A stretch of DNA of 64,000 bases from Solenopsis invicta. Taxonomy: Eukaryota; Arthropoda; Insecta; Hymenoptera; Formicidae. The stretch is taken from NCBI RefSeq assembly GCF_016802725.1, contig NC_052667.1, positions 19,421,846 through 19,485,845 on the forward strand. Direction: 5' to 3'. The notes under the pieces were generated by a model. It ran no database searches. It saw only the letters and a program-made list of their open reading frames with translations, and was not told where the DNA came from. Below are positions 1 to 12,857 of this stretch, piece after piece. Both the position numbers and the translations under genes were made by a program. How positions within the stretch are numbered: position 1 is the stretch's first letter; each line of letters begins with the position of its first letter.

Positions 1-238
1 CGTCTCGCCCGTCCCGTCCGTTCGTTCGTTACCCCGACACGCTTAAAAAGGGTGCAACAACTAGTTCCCTCCTTCTGGCCCATTACGCAAGGTCCGGACT
101 TGTTCGCCACGTATACACGTCTATCGCGTGTTTCCGGACTAAATTATAAATCATTCGGGAGAGTTCCTTCTCGAAAGCCATCGAAATCAGTGGAGGGCTA
201 TTTATACGCCTGAACAGATAAATCCATCACATCCGCGT
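1..238. other. unannotated non-coding sequence
   Basis: Mixed-composition sequence before the first repeat. No open frame with recognisable protein content was seen on either strand. Confidence 0.4.
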
Positions 239-512
239 ATGCGGAAAGAATTTTCTCTTGGAAACGCGATGACAGTGGCGCAACATAGAATTTTACTATC
301 ATTTTAATAAAGTTTCCCGTAATTTTAGCAAACTTTATTACAATTTTAGTAAAATTACTAAAATTGCAACAAATTTTTCTTAAAATCATTGTAAAATTCA
401 TTATAATTTTAGATGTAAACCTTGTAATATTTTACTAAGATCGTGACAAAATTGTTCGATGTTCGTGTTGTCTCACAATTACCGTAAATTCTAAGAAAAA
501 AATCTCTCCGTG
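239..512. repeat. candidate foldback (terminal inverted repeat) element
   Basis: The left end reads GCGGAAAGAATTTTCTCTTG. The reverse complement of the right end reads CACGGAGAGATTTTTTTCTT, so the ends form an imperfect inverted pair. The interior is rich in AAATTTTAGTAAAATT-type palindromes and has no coding capacity. The right end resembles sequence near 15456-15525 (GTTGTCTCAC, then a TACCGTA motif, then TCTCTC), which suggests an interspersed family. No target duplication was recognised. Confidence 0.4.
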
Positions 513-1732
513 TATTATACAAAACAGAGTCATAAATTCACGAAGCTTGTGGAAAATGTCAATAAAAAATTCTCTCTATGATGCTTATACGCGACGGAGC
601 GAAATAGAACGAAATGTATAAATGTCTTAAGAGTGGATCAATCTTTTTTTTTTTGTTGCTAAAAATACGCAACAAAATTTAATGTAATATAACGAAAGAA
701 AATTTCAAGCGAGCGCACTGAAAACATTTAACGTTGTCGAGGATGCTAAATTTCATGCGTAAGCTTTTATAAATACATTAAATTCTCTCTACTTGCGCAA
801 CTTAAAAGTACATTGAGTTTCACGTCGTTCTGAACAGTGCACCCATAAATGCATCCAAGCATACATTTTTTAACTTTACAATTCTCGCGCGTTTGACAAT
901 CGACGCCAGTATAATACATTACATCGAACTGGGCAGCGCGGTCGAGGCGTAATTAAAGGACAGGCAGAGGCAACAAAAAAAAACAAAAAAAAAAATATAA
1001 ACCCCTACGTGGAAGCGATAGAAACGTGGCCAAACCTCGCGCCCTGGGAGGTAGGGAAAAGCCCATCTCGATGATGATCTCGAGAGGGGTGCGCATAGCG
1101 CGGGATGGATGACGCATGACTCACAAAGTGCCCACTGTCCCGCATACCCCTGCGATTACCATTGTGGCGTGCACATATATAATATACGTATGCCATTCGA
1201 GCCGTTCTCCGACACGGCCATTATGCCTGAGCTTCCACATGTGACGGAATTGCGGTTACGGCGTACGATTCCATTCAGACAGATTACGTGCTCGATAACG
1301 TCTGTTTAGTGCAAACATCGACTCTCCCTCTCTCGTTTTCCTCCGCGTATCGCCGCGCGTGTACCGGCGTCGGTAACCGAATTGATTTAATAAAGCGTGC
1401 GCGGCAGGTAACGAGCGGCGCGTGTTGCGGCTCTATTAGGGACTGCCACGAAAATGATGCTCTTCATATAGGTACTTGCGAAAAGATTTCGCGTAAAAGC
1501 AGCCGGGAGGATTGAATCTTTGGAATGTAGCGTGGACGCGCGTAAACTGCTCTCAACCACTCGGTTCTCGACAACGAGGACTCTACGAATTAAAAGCGAA
1601 GAGGAGAAAGATGCGGATTCGAGAAAGATACGAAAGGAACGTTCGTAAGTTACAATTGTTGCAAGATACAAAGCATCAATTCGCGGAGTTTTCCTTATTT
1701 TTCGTGTATGCAGTTCAACATTATAATATCAC
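513..1732. other. unannotated non-coding sequence
   Basis: The AT-rich part is followed by a CpG-richer part at about 1000-1600. Open frames of 60-95 codons occur on both strands at 1000-1770 but overlap each other and show no recognisable domain. They look like chance frames in GC-richer DNA. Confidence 0.4.
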
Positions 1733-3099
1733 TGATGATTCACTGGTGTTACGTATGACTTTTCAATAGAAATTCAGCTCGTTAGTCAATGCCCTAGATT
1801 ACTTATCTACATCGACCACTTTATATCAGCTACATCAGAAATGAGAAAATAAAAAATATTATTGAGTTATCGTCTGAAAAAGATACTATATATATAGAAT
1901 AAGGTTGCCGAAATCGCATCACTTTTTACCTAAAGACTTATAACTGAGAAATTATGAGAAATATTTTTAATTTTCTTACGTAATAAGAAAGTACAACATT
2001 TCTCCTTTTATATTTATTCTTTTTCAGAATTTTATGTATTGTCATAAATTTTTAAACGACGATTTTTAAGAAGCTTTTAAATAGTGCGATTTAAGAAACT
2101 GGTCAGGTTGATATTTCCTCTTCCTGGGGTAAAACAACACTTTCTGCTAGATTCTTTCTTCTCGAGCAAAAATGCGTTAGATAATTGTATTAATATTGAA
2201 GATAAATACAATAAACAAAATATAATTTCCGTCAATGTTATCATTTCGATAAATTTTCAATAATATTGCGATAACATTGTTACATTACGGCAATATTGTT
2301 ACAATCTATACTCTGTATGATTATTATATTTGATTATACATATACAATAATCATGATCAGAGCAATAGTGCGATTTAGGAAACTAATTATAAGACATGGT
2401 GCGATTTAGGAGACTAAGGCATTTCGTAAAACTTTATTTAATTTACCAATAAAAACATAACGTTATTTGAATTTTGTTAATCTAATTTTAATAATATTGT
2501 GATCATTACAAATTACCAAAATTTAGATTATTTATTTTCCTTTTTTGCAATCAAGCTACGAAATGTGTTGAAAAATAGCAGCAAAGTTACAACATTTCTA
2601 TAAACATTAATAACAAATTTTCTATTGTTCTTAACATGTTGAGTTCAATGAAGAATGATGATGTTAAGTAGTTCCCAAATAATCCCATGAAGAGTGTACA
2701 AGCATTATCGTTGAATTTATACGCGAGGTGATGCGATTTAAGAGCCAGTGCGATATCAGCAACCTTACCCTGTATGTCTAAAAATAAGAACAAAAAAACT
2801 TATAAAAAATGATATAAAAAAACCGTAATCTTTATTTATCTATCGCTCACCCCTAATTCGTCAAAAATTATATATTATAATACAATGAAAAATATAAAAG
2901 ACGACATCTATAATTCCCTTATACAAAATAATTCAAACTTTTTCAATGCGATTCAAGCGGATAACTCAATTTATTTTCTCATTTCTGACACAACTATTAT
3001 AATATAAAGTGGCCGATGTAGATAAGCAATGTAGGGCATTTAACTTACGAGCTAAAGTTTCCATTGAAAAGTCAGACGTTTAACACCAGTGAATCATCA
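1733..3099. mobile_element. non-autonomous element with about 115-bp terminal inverted repeats
   Basis: The left end starts TGATGATTCACTGGTGTTA and the right end is its reverse complement (TAACACCAGTGAATCATCA). Similarity continues inward for more than 100 bp on both sides, through the shared stretches GACTTTTCAAT, AGCTCGT, AATGCCCTA, CTTATCTACATCG and TCAGAAATGAGAAAATA. The interior has no transposase-like frame. No clear target-site duplication flanks the ends. A second, different inverted pair lies inside it (1899-2772). Confidence 0.65.
1899..2772. mobile_element. inner element nested in the 1733-3099 element
   Basis: The left boundary reads AATAAGGTTGCCGAAATCGCA. The right boundary, reverse-complemented, reads CAGGGTAAGGTTGCTGATAT followed by CGCA. 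The phrase GCGATTTA(A/G)GA recurs at several places inside (about 2086, 2350, 2400 and 2730). Related sequence occurs at 3699-3722 and 6139-6294, and the phrase AGTAGTTCCCAAATAATCCCA is shared by 2668 and 6147. This is therefore an interspersed family. Confidence 0.5.
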
Positions 3100-3490
3100 A
3101 TTCCGCTGTCATTCCGCCGCATTCCGATGACAACGATGATCGTACGTCGCGAGTCTCATGCCGATTCTCGTACGCGTTCGAGACTCCCTCCGCCTTGCTG
3201 CTAACCGTCCTTCTGCAGCATAAGCAGCCGCCTCGCATGCTGCTCGCGCGAGATAAGGTCGCTCTGGCCTCTTAATTGCTCGTTTCCTGTCCAGAAGGCT
3301 CCTTTGCCTCGCTCCGGCTTCATCTTTGACCCGAGTCTGCATCAACCTTCTGGACGTACAGAGCATTCTCGATATCGAGCAGAGATGCGATAGTAAAATA
3401 TAATTTCAATATTTACGATTTTTGTTCAATGTCAAATAAAACTATCTGGATTAATGCTAAAATATATGTAGAGATAAAGTCTATAACACA

Positions 3491-3665
3491 CCCTTGTAGA
3501 AATGTATTACTGGTAGTAATAAATTTGCCAGTAATTTAAGTAATATATTACTTATTTTAGTAATTTAAAAGTACTGTAATAGTACTTTTAAATTACTAAA
3601 ACAAATAATATATTACTTAAATTACTGGCAAATTTCTTACTGCCAGTAATACATTTCTATAAGGG
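3491..3665. mobile_element. 175-bp near-palindromic foldback MITE
   Basis: The left arm starts CCCTTGTAGAAATGTATTAC and the right arm ends with its near-exact reverse complement (GTAATACATTTCTATAAGGG). Almost the whole unit pairs with itself around a short centre near 3577. The sequence is dominated by AGTAATTTAAGTAAT-type repeats. There is no coding capacity. The length and structure fit a MITE or a fold-back transposon. Confidence 0.7.
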
Positions 3666-3698
3666 CAGTTGCATAAATTAACGTGTGTATTCACATAT

Positions 3699-3722
3699 TA
3701 GGGTAAGGCTGCCGACATCGCA
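3699..3722. repeat. solitary copy of the GGGTAAGG...ATCGCA terminal motif
   Basis: TAGGGTAAGGCTGCCGACAT followed by CGCA matches the ends of the inner element at 1899-2772 and the hairpin at 6209-6294. It is probably an isolated end of the same repeat family. Confidence 0.4.
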
Positions 3723-6138
3723 TATATAAATTCAACCACAACAAGCAAACTTGATAAATTCTAACACTAATAATTAATAATTGATAAAATCCATAATTAA
3801 TCATTTTCTCTTCTGAATTTTTACTTCAAATCACAAGGGTTCGTCATATAATCAGAACTTGGAGAGATTTTAATTCGTGAATCGGCTCGTTAATCCCATA
3901 AAATAATATTTACCTGGCGCTCGTGCAAATCTAATAAATCGTTCCGCTCGTATCTACCGCCCGCCACGAGGATCGAAGGCGAACTGTGGGATTTGCGTAA
4001 ATCGCAATTACACTATCCTCGCGAAACCGGTTCGCCGCGGCGGCGAACGTACGACGAACTCTTGACACAGTCGTGTCCAGTCGTCGCACGCAAAACGTCT
4101 TCACGAGATCACGTCCGTAAACAGAGATATTACGAAACGATGAGTGACGCATTTTCGGCATTATCTCCAATTTCGCTCCCCTCCCACTACTTCGATATAA
4201 CCTCCTGTCATCATCATGGTCCCATTGGTCGCTCGGAACTTCCCGATAATCCACCCTCCCGACCCGATAGTCCTCTTCGAGCCAGGGGGTCGACGCTTGT
4301 TACCATCGATATAGAGATCTCTCGGCGGTGGATGATTTAGCGGCCGTCCCGTTTCGAGGGGGACACGCGCAATCGGACCATGTGGACGTAACGCGAGGTA
4401 AATACTCGCGTGTGCACATATGCGTACGATCTTCGAAGCGTGACGAAAGTTTGTCGACGTCATAATTGCCGATCGTACGTACACGGTTATATTGCAAAGC
4501 GCTTTCCGCTGTAACTTTCGTATTGCGTTTACTGGCGATTTACCCTTATCTTTATCTTATCGGCTATATTTATACATTGCTGCTCGTCCGTGCGCCCAGA
4601 TTAAGCCTGACTTTTCATCATCCGAAGAACGAAGTTAATTTCGAAAGGTTTACGGAGACACGATAAAGAGCGATGTCACGCGTGTATTATCTAGGTCCGC
4701 CGGTTATTATCAAGAAGAGCCTCTTAAGATTTAATAGAGTCTTAAAATTTAATAAAGCGGAAGATAGGCGTAAGGTCAATGCGTCGTTTTCGTCGTGGTA
4801 TACTGTAATATAAAGATTAATCTCACGGCAAACGGATAGCGGGAAACGGGTTCAATTATATCTTAACTGAAAGCTAATCAATTTCGAAGATACATGAAAG
4901 CGTCTACTATTCCTTTGAAAAGAAACATGCGCTAGGTACCGCTTAGGAGTTCAGTACGCTTGAGATTTCTCGCATCTCATGAAAAGTTAAGCAGCTCGGT
5001 GAAAAGAAAATCGTAGAGAAGTTATCAAAAGTGCATTTTAAACAGAAGCGATACAGCTTTGAATCTATCTTTGAACTTCGTCTCTTATGACATTTTGTTT
5101 TGAAAACGTGAAATTAAAAATTAGTATTTTTTTTCAATATTTTTTTTTTACTGTGAAGCGCAGTAGTTTGATGAAATATCATCAGGAGAAAGAACATTTT
5201 AAAGTAGGCTTTGTAAATTTTAAAATACTATTTTTCAAAAAACTAATACAATAATTTCTTGCAATGACATCAATCTTCTTATGTAAAAACTCTATGTATA
5301 ATAAAATTATATATTTAATTTAGCGCGTCTTGCGCTTTTTCTAAACCTTACAGAATTAATTTTAAACAAACATTAATCAATAACTGATTACTTTCTGCTT
5401 GACCGCCGAAGATCGAGACATTGTACCACGCTTTATCGCCCAATGTTAACGCTTTAAATGGCTGCGATATAAATGAGTCATTTCCGTAATGTCTTACGAC
5501 AGTAAAAGGAACAAAGAAATCGTCCAGATTACATCAAGTCTAAAACTTCGCTCTCAAACAATTTGCATAACGTTTCAGCCGACACGATAAGAAACGTGTT
5601 ACGAAGGTGATCATTTTGTATCCGCGTTGTTGCACTTATGTCCCAGTTATCCTTTCGTGGATTGGCGGCTTTAATGAGACGCGTATCGTGTTGATAAACA
5701 CGCAACTATCTCCATACACAGCTTTACTCTTACTTTTTCTTCTTTCCCACACGAAGCGAGTAGATGTTATTGAACGAGTCGCTTCGCGAACTAATTGCAA
5801 AGTTATACGCTCGCAACGCGATGCACGTAATGATTATTATCAATGGTTATTAACAACCATTCTGCCTTCGATAACTACTCGTTATAGAAATTAGAAATAC
5901 CGTTCCGTTAGAGAAATAGAATTCGCTTTTGAAACGATATATGAATGCAAAGTGAGAAAATTATTCTGACAGGTATGATAGAGCAGAAAGAAAACAAATT
6001 CAAACAGATAACTGTATTAATTGAAAGATAACCTAAAACAATAATTTATCATTTGACTGCTCAGATTTTCTATCGCATCCTTGCGCAGAAAAAAAAACGA
6101 ACATTCTTGTTTCAAGAATGTATTTATTTTTAAAATGT
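3723..6138. other. non-coding sequence with a CpG-rich block at about 3930-4660
   Basis: The CpG-rich block carries overlapping frames of 65-115 codons on both strands, none with recognisable domains. They are arginine-rich and low-information, as expected of chance frames in CpG-rich DNA. The block could be a promoter or 5' exon region, but no start, splice site or core-promoter set decides this. About 4700-6138 is AT-rich with nothing recognisable. Confidence 0.4.
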
Positions 6139-6294
6139 TGAAATTTAGTAGTTCCCAAATAATCCCACAAAAAGTGTATGTACATACAAAAGTACTGTGG
6201 TTGAATTTGTAGGGTAAGGTTAAGGTTAAGGCTACTAAATCGCACCATCTCGCGATGGTGCGATTTAGTAGCCTTAACCTTAACCTTATCCTAC
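6139..6294. repeat. repeat-family copy ending in an 86-bp perfect-looking hairpin
   Basis: Positions 6147-6165 share AGTTCCCAAATAATCCCA with the inner element at 1899-2772. Positions 6209-6294 fold back almost perfectly, with GTAGGGTAAGGTTAAGGTTA opening the left arm and its reverse complement closing the right arm. The arms are about 42 bp and meet at a TCGC centre near 6251. The AAGGTT repeats are not the insect telomere unit. Confidence 0.6.
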
Positions 6295-8054
6295 CAAGAA
6301 ATTAAATTATTTCTAATATACGAAACAATGATTGTTGAACATGTTAGTTTAAATTTGATATGAACGTTTTCTTCTATGTGGCACTCGAGTAGCACGTTTT
6401 CCATCATTTCATTCAACACTCGCCGCCGAGGGCAGTATGGGCGCCAGCACGCCCGCGTCCTTCTTAACTTCATTGCATCGCGGGGCGTTATCGGTATCGC
6501 GCGCGGGCTTTCGCGGAAATGAAAAATAATGAAATAGAATGGCCCATTGTGTAATAACAGCAATGGTGATCGCCGCGACCGCCGTTCCCGGAATCCACTG
6601 TGTTGTAAGAATATCAGACGTTTCAAGCGCGCTCTCGAGCGCCCCCTTAAATTAGAATCCGAACCAGAGAGTGAATTCGAACCAATCGAGAGCGTGAACG
6701 AACACGAACGAGCGCGAGTACTAGTGCGCCGCCAGTATTCATTCAAGCTACAGTTTGTGTTCGTTCGCGCTCGTTCGCTCGATTTAAATCCTTTAAGATT
6801 CTTTCCAGTCTTTCCATATAATATAAAAATTGATCACATGTTGAAAATAAATTTTTAATATGTAGGTATTCTCTCGAGTTCTTACACAATTTTTTACAGT
6901 CAGATTTCTTAAAATAACTTCCTAAAATAGCATTTAAAATAGTCTTATAAGAAAAGTTTTACGTAATTCGATTACAAACAAAATATAAAAATTCTGAAAA
7001 ATTATATTTATAAGAAAGAATATTTTGGAACTTAAAGAACATTTAGGAAAAAAATGTTTTAATATTATTTTCACGCAAGAGTAAAATGATCGTAAATTAT
7101 ATAAGGCTCCTTGAATATCACGTCATATTAGTGAAAAATTAGCGATATTGCTTGTTACTATATTTAAATTATTATAAACAAATCTTTTTCAACAACTCTT
7201 GCTACATCAGAATTTATCGATATTACAAAATATTTTCAATTACAAATCATCGTTGTAATTATTTAAATTATATTCATTATTTTGTCAAAGTTTCTTCTAT
7301 TAAAAGATGATAATATGAATGAAAAGTTATGTGGCTATCCTTCACTTTTTTTATAACTCTTTAAAGTCGTGTAAAAAATATAAACATAAAATTATATGAG
7401 ATACAGGATCGAGGATTAAATACAGTTATAAAAAAAGTTTTAAATACTATATTCCGTATTAATTCTTCCTGGTTCGGTGTTAGCTGTTGTCCCCGTTGCT
7501 TCACAAACATGTATTCAGAGAAATAGTATTGCTAATTGCACAAAACGATATGTGTAAGAATGAACTTACAATTAGTACAGAGGAATCCACTGTGATAAAG
7601 ATAATATAAAATCATGTTCCGTAAATCGTGACCCATTTGACTGCGGTCTATGTCAAGGCATTATTAACGTTAATTAAAGGATTCGCGGGGTAGCGCACAT
7701 GGCGTTCTTCGCGGTAACATCTTGCTCTTGATCCATCGATTTGTAACTGTCGAGCCTAAGAATTGCTTGGAATACCAAACGAGTGTTTCATGAAAAGATT
7801 TCCAATATCCATAAGTCACATTTATAAACCGCTGTGACTAGGCATTTATTTCCATAACTGTACTCGCCACTCCAATACGATGATCCGATAATTCTCCGAG
7901 CGAAGCGCGTCGACGAGGCGCAAGAAATAGAAAAGATCGAGCGGATCAACCGTTAATGACATCATTTTTTCATCAAGAATTAAGAGTTCCCACAATCGTA
8001 AATTTACTGTCGCGATACATTTCGCATAATACAGAAGAAGGCGGCGTTATGGAT
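6295..8054. other. unannotated non-coding sequence
   Basis: A CpG-richer stretch at 6380-6780 contains a 151-codon minus-strand frame with no recognisable domain. It also has a partial inverted repeat built on CGAACGAGCGCGA (about 6698-6780). The remainder, to 8054, is AT-rich and featureless to the eye. Confidence 0.4.
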
Positions 8055-8056
8055 CA

Positions 8057-8625
8057 TGTAGATATTATGGCCACTCATATTTTCTCCGTTATTAGGTTCG
8101 AATTCTAGTAATTATTTATGAAATTACAGTGGTACTGATATTTAAATTTTAAGGTATTTTTCGAGCGTTTCAAAAATTTTTCAAGGTACACATTTAATTA
8201 CACACACTTCCTCTTTCTTTTTAAATTTGATCGTATTATTATCATACGAATGTACACTCGAATGTTTCTTGCTAGTTTTATTCAGTATACATTTCTAATT
8301 ATGCAAAGCCAAACAATAATACGAGACTTTGCTTGTAAACCTTAATATGTACTGATGTTTCAACAAGCCTAATACGATATCTTTTATAAAATTTTCATAT
8401 TAAAGTTAATTATTCACTAAGTTGATTGTAGTTTCACTGCAACAGTCTACATCGCATATATTACAAAGTTTCAGTATTGCAGTTTATACATGGAAGACTT
8501 ACGTATGTACGCACATAATTTTGCAATATTTTCTCTTTATATTTTGAATAAATATATAATTTTATAACAGAACGCTATATTTTTTAAAGTTAAAAACCAA
8601 GTTTTTTAATTTATTCTTGCGGTGT
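8057..8625. repeat. diverged direct repeat, copy 1 (partner near 38970-39600)
   Basis: Shared landmarks in the same order at both loci include TGGCCACTC, CTCCGTTATTAG/CTTCGTTATTAG, GAATTCTA(G/A)TAATTATTTATG, TTGATTGTAGTTT, AATATTTTCTCTTTAT and AATAAATATATAATTTTATAAC. The two copies differ by many substitutions and indels. The region has no clear open frame on either strand. It could be an old interspersed repeat or a segmental duplication. Confidence 0.6.
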
Positions 8626-9474
8626 ATCATCCCCCCGTTTCTCTCTTCGCTATATTTTTATAAATAACATTCAACATAATAAACACGTCATAACTTTGAA
8701 TCTAAAAGAACGTTAAACTGTTGAAGAACGATTTGATATAATCGTTGAGTTTTTCATTTAAAATATTGATTATTAATAAAGTTAGTGTCTAAAATGTAAA
8801 TAGATGGCCATAATACCATCTTCTTTTCTAATTATTTCTTCGAATATCTCTGCAGCAAATTATATGTATAATACGACCGTAAAAAGCGGCAAGTTTCTTC
8901 TTATTTAATTTCTTAATTGTTTTCACCCGTTACGTAAAATAAGATGCACTGTTTGTGTAGAAAAATATTTTGTTCTTTTATTTTTAAAGTGATGTGTATT
9001 TCTTGGGAAAAAAAATGATATGAATAAACAAAACAAGATAGTAATTAATAAGACGCAATTAATAATTATAAAACATTAACGATAACTATGTTTAATTGCA
9101 TAAACATGATTGTGTAATTATGAGCAAGATAAATTAACAACAATTGAATTGATTACTTTAGAAATGCACGTATTTGTTATATATAAGATAATTCACGTAC
9201 AAAGGCGTGAATCTCTAATATATTCATTGCAGGAATGCTGCGAGATCAATTTTACGGCGCGAGTAGAATAATTAAGATGATGACAAATGGATTGCTAATA
9301 CGGTCTAGAACACCGCTACCATACGATCCGAGAGGGACACGGTACAGTACTTTGATTCATTACTAGAAGTATTCCGGGAGAGGATAAGAGAAGAGAGAAC
9401 GGAAAGAAAGAAGGAGAGAAGACGATATGCACATGGACTGTGGTATGGCAACTGCACACGCGTGAACGCGTATA
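8626..9474. other. unannotated AT-rich sequence
   Basis: AT-rich to about 9300. Nothing recognisable on either strand. Confidence 0.4.
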
Positions 9475-9570
9475 AGGAGGACAAGACGAAAGCAAAAGAA
9501 AGAGAGAGAGAGAGAGAGAGAAAGGAGGACAAGACGAAAGCAAAAGAAAGAGAGAGAGAGAGAGAGAGAA
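9475..9570. repeat. 48-bp tandem duplication containing (GA)n
   Basis: The unit AGGAGGACAAGACGAAAGCA followed by AAAGAA and a GA run occurs twice, starting near 9475 and 9523. Apparent charged (KERERER) or serine/leucine-rich frames across it are products of the repeat. Confidence 0.8.
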
Positions 9571-11945
9571 AGCAAAAGCGAGACGATAGAGAAGAGAGGA
9601 AAGAGCGGACAGTGATATCGCGAACACACAGCGACTTGTTCTCGACTTACGTGTTAATATACGGGGTGTGCCATATCTATCTGTTATCTTTTGCTTTGCA
9701 CGGAAAAAATAATCACGATTGAATTAACAAGATGCGTTTGACTGGGCGAATTTCGATGGAGATAAACGCAACTTCTTTTTATAATTAAATATCTTTATAT
9801 GCAACTAGAAAATTTTTATACGATAGCTATATAAGGATTTGGTTAACAATTTCCGGTTAGATCCACCAAACTTTGATTATACAACAATACGTGGCTCCGT
9901 CAATGGATGACATTCTATTTTTTCTAACGAAAAATCACACATGACAGAATGAAAAGCGTAGCATCGTGTGATTTTTCACCGCTATTCTATAAATAAAATG
10001 ATTCTTCTCGCGAGTCTTCGAAATTGAATTCGAAGACGGAAGCAAATGAGAGATGTATTTGACAGTACGGATTTTTATGAAATTTAATACGAGAACCTAG
10101 TAGATGTATTTTTACAAGATTAATTTTGCTAATTCATTTTGAAACAAGTATACTAATTGAATCTACCAGATTTCTAATTAATGCTACTAGTTCTCTTCCT
10201 ATATGACTGTAACCGGAATGCATGAAATTAAATTTGCGATTATCTCGAACAGAATGCGAATAATTTAATTTATCTGGTTATTTTACTTGAAAATTAGGAA
10301 TAGTATTTTAGAACGCGATATACCAGTCAGATTATTATACCCACATTTCAGATTAATTCAACCAATTTTTTATGAATGTAAAAAACATGGTATCGATTTT
10401 GAACAGAATTCTTTGTAGCAAAAATTGCCAGAAATTCGGATATTCCCCAAGAGCTACATAGATTAACGCGATTTAATTTTCAAATTTAACTTCTTAATAA
10501 TCAAGCTTCAATCAAATTTTGAGAATAACTTTTGCTCGATATAAAAGGTAAAAGTTTAATATATATACATATTTCTTTTTTAAGGATTGGCTTGAGTGAA
10601 GAAATTAAACGGGTGAAAAGGATGGATGAATACGAGACACTCTGTAAATACGCGCATCCGGCACGGACGGAGATTCGTCGGGAAACATTCGCGAGTGCAA
10701 TCTCAAACGCCGGAACACTAGGCAGGCAATCAGAGTCACTCAAGAATTAATGAAGCATGAAGATAAAAAAACTGCACAAGGAATTATGCGTTGTCGTATC
10801 AATTGCTATATCAAGATCGCGTTCGTGTCGGAGAATAGTGTTTCGATGCCCTGATTCAAATATACATGTATGAAACTCATTGCAATGATAGAGGAAGTAG
10901 ATGGAAAAATAAGATATGACCCTCGCATGTTTCAATTATAAACTTGGATTTAAGCTAACGGCTTTGAAACGGGATTTGATTGTATTTTATAAGGTTCATT
11001 TAATGTTCTTGATTTTCGCAAAAAAAAAATAAAATTGAGAAAAACTCAATTCTTTCTATTTTTTTTTCAAAAAGTATTTTTAAAAAATACGACTATGGCG
11101 ATGAACAGCGAATCTTATTGATGAATTATATATTAGAATTCTTAAATGTAAAAGAAATATCAAAACCACATTGGTCCACATTCTCAACTCACTTTTATCA
11201 ATAAAATAAGTTGCGACATAAAGAACATTAAAGGCATTATCTTCACAGAAAACTTCACAGAAAAAAGGGAAGAATACGGCAAGAAAAAAATTGGAAAATT
11301 TCCTTTTTTCTCAAAATTTTTAAGAATTTTGTCGGGTTAAGAACGATCATCTTAAAACATTATTTTTATCAACCTTGATCATATCCGTACCTATCTGTAT
11401 CCTTCGCAATAGTTACAAATAAGAGATCATATTATACAAATTCTTCCACTATCTCAACTATAAGAAAAAAATAATAATAAAAAAAATGATTACATCAAAC
11501 AAACGCATAAATTTTACGAGCAGACTATTTAGAAAATTTAGAGCTTGTAACGTACGTCACGTTTCGCGTATCTAACTTTCATTCCATTTCCCCAGGCAAT
11601 AAATATTCCGCGCAAAATTGTTTTCGAAAGTTACATTCGAGCGATTGCGTGTCATCTCGGCTCACAAAGCGGGAGAACAGTGTTTGCCTTTATACCTGCG
11701 CATCCCCAGGGATCCATCCCTTTTTGCCTCATTCACGAGCTCCCTTCCTACTAAATCAGTATTAGGAGTGACGGCTTCACAGTTTTGATACTTCTCAATT
11801 TCTTGTAATGCATTCAACTCATCGTTCAATTATTATTCCCCATAATGCTGCAATATTTGCATTCATGCTTTCCTTCATTGAGCATTGTCACGGCTCGTTC
11901 ATGCCAGATCCCAGTGTCGCATGCTGAATACCGCTGTGTGCAAGT
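9571..11945. other. unannotated non-coding sequence
   Basis: AT-rich sequence without a recognised gene. About 9706-10480 shares short landmarks with 34735-35090 (TTGAATTAACAAGAT near the start and TTCAACCAATTTTTT near the end), a possible old duplication. Confidence 0.35.
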
Positions 11946-12177
<232 letters not shown>

Positions 12178-12178
<1 letters not shown>

Positions 12179-12857
12179 CGCGATCGTCAATCTCGTCTAG
12201 CACGCAGTCTCTGTTAAACGTAAACACATACACGTGCGCACATCAACTCGCACGCAATGGTGCTCAGTGTGCAATACAGGATCTCATCACAAACTTCTGA
12301 GCCCCTAGTTACGATAATAAATTAAGATTGTTATTAAGATCGATTCCAATTTAATATAAGTAAAAAGTAATTTGTTGTCAACGCGTTGAGAATCAAGTAC
12401 AAGAAATAAGCGATATATCTATATAAAATTAAATTAAGCTAATCAACAAATTATTCTTCAAATAAATTAATAATAATAAATAAGCAAAAAGTATCGGAGT
12501 AATAAAGTATCTTGGAAAGAAGATAGAGTTATCGAAAACTCAATACTTTACATGGAAATATGCCAGAATAAAGTATAAAGTATTTAACTGATATTTTTAT
12601 AGTTCCAATATTTTTAAATGAAAATATAATCATATTATATTATTAAAAAATATATATATTATAATCCATTAAAAAAAATAAAACTTTTATATAACCTTGA
12701 GAAACAGATTTATTCAAAAATTGATTTTATCATTATTTGTCTCTTTTTAGACGATACATTTTTTGTATAAAACATTTTTCACAATAATGCATTATCAACA
12801 AGATATTTGAGGTGGAAAAATGGGATAGCAATGTATCATTTGCAATATAAAATTTAT
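12178..12857. other. unannotated AT-rich sequence
   Basis: Low-complexity AT-rich DNA without recognisable coding or RNA features. Confidence 0.4.

Noticed and set aside
6215..6232. AAGGTTAAGGTTAAGG as telomeric repeat
   Set aside because: The unit is not the insect TTAGG repeat, and it belongs to the hairpin arms of a repeat family.
6291..6746. 151-codon minus-strand frame
   Set aside because: No recognisable domain; overlaps a partial inverted repeat and an opposing 103-codon frame.
8094..8106. tRNA B-box-like GGTTCGAATTC
   Set aside because: No T-arm pairing and no A box at the expected distance.
9305..9722. Leu/Ser-rich and Lys/Glu/Arg-rich frames
   Set aside because: Products of the GA-containing 48-bp tandem duplication.
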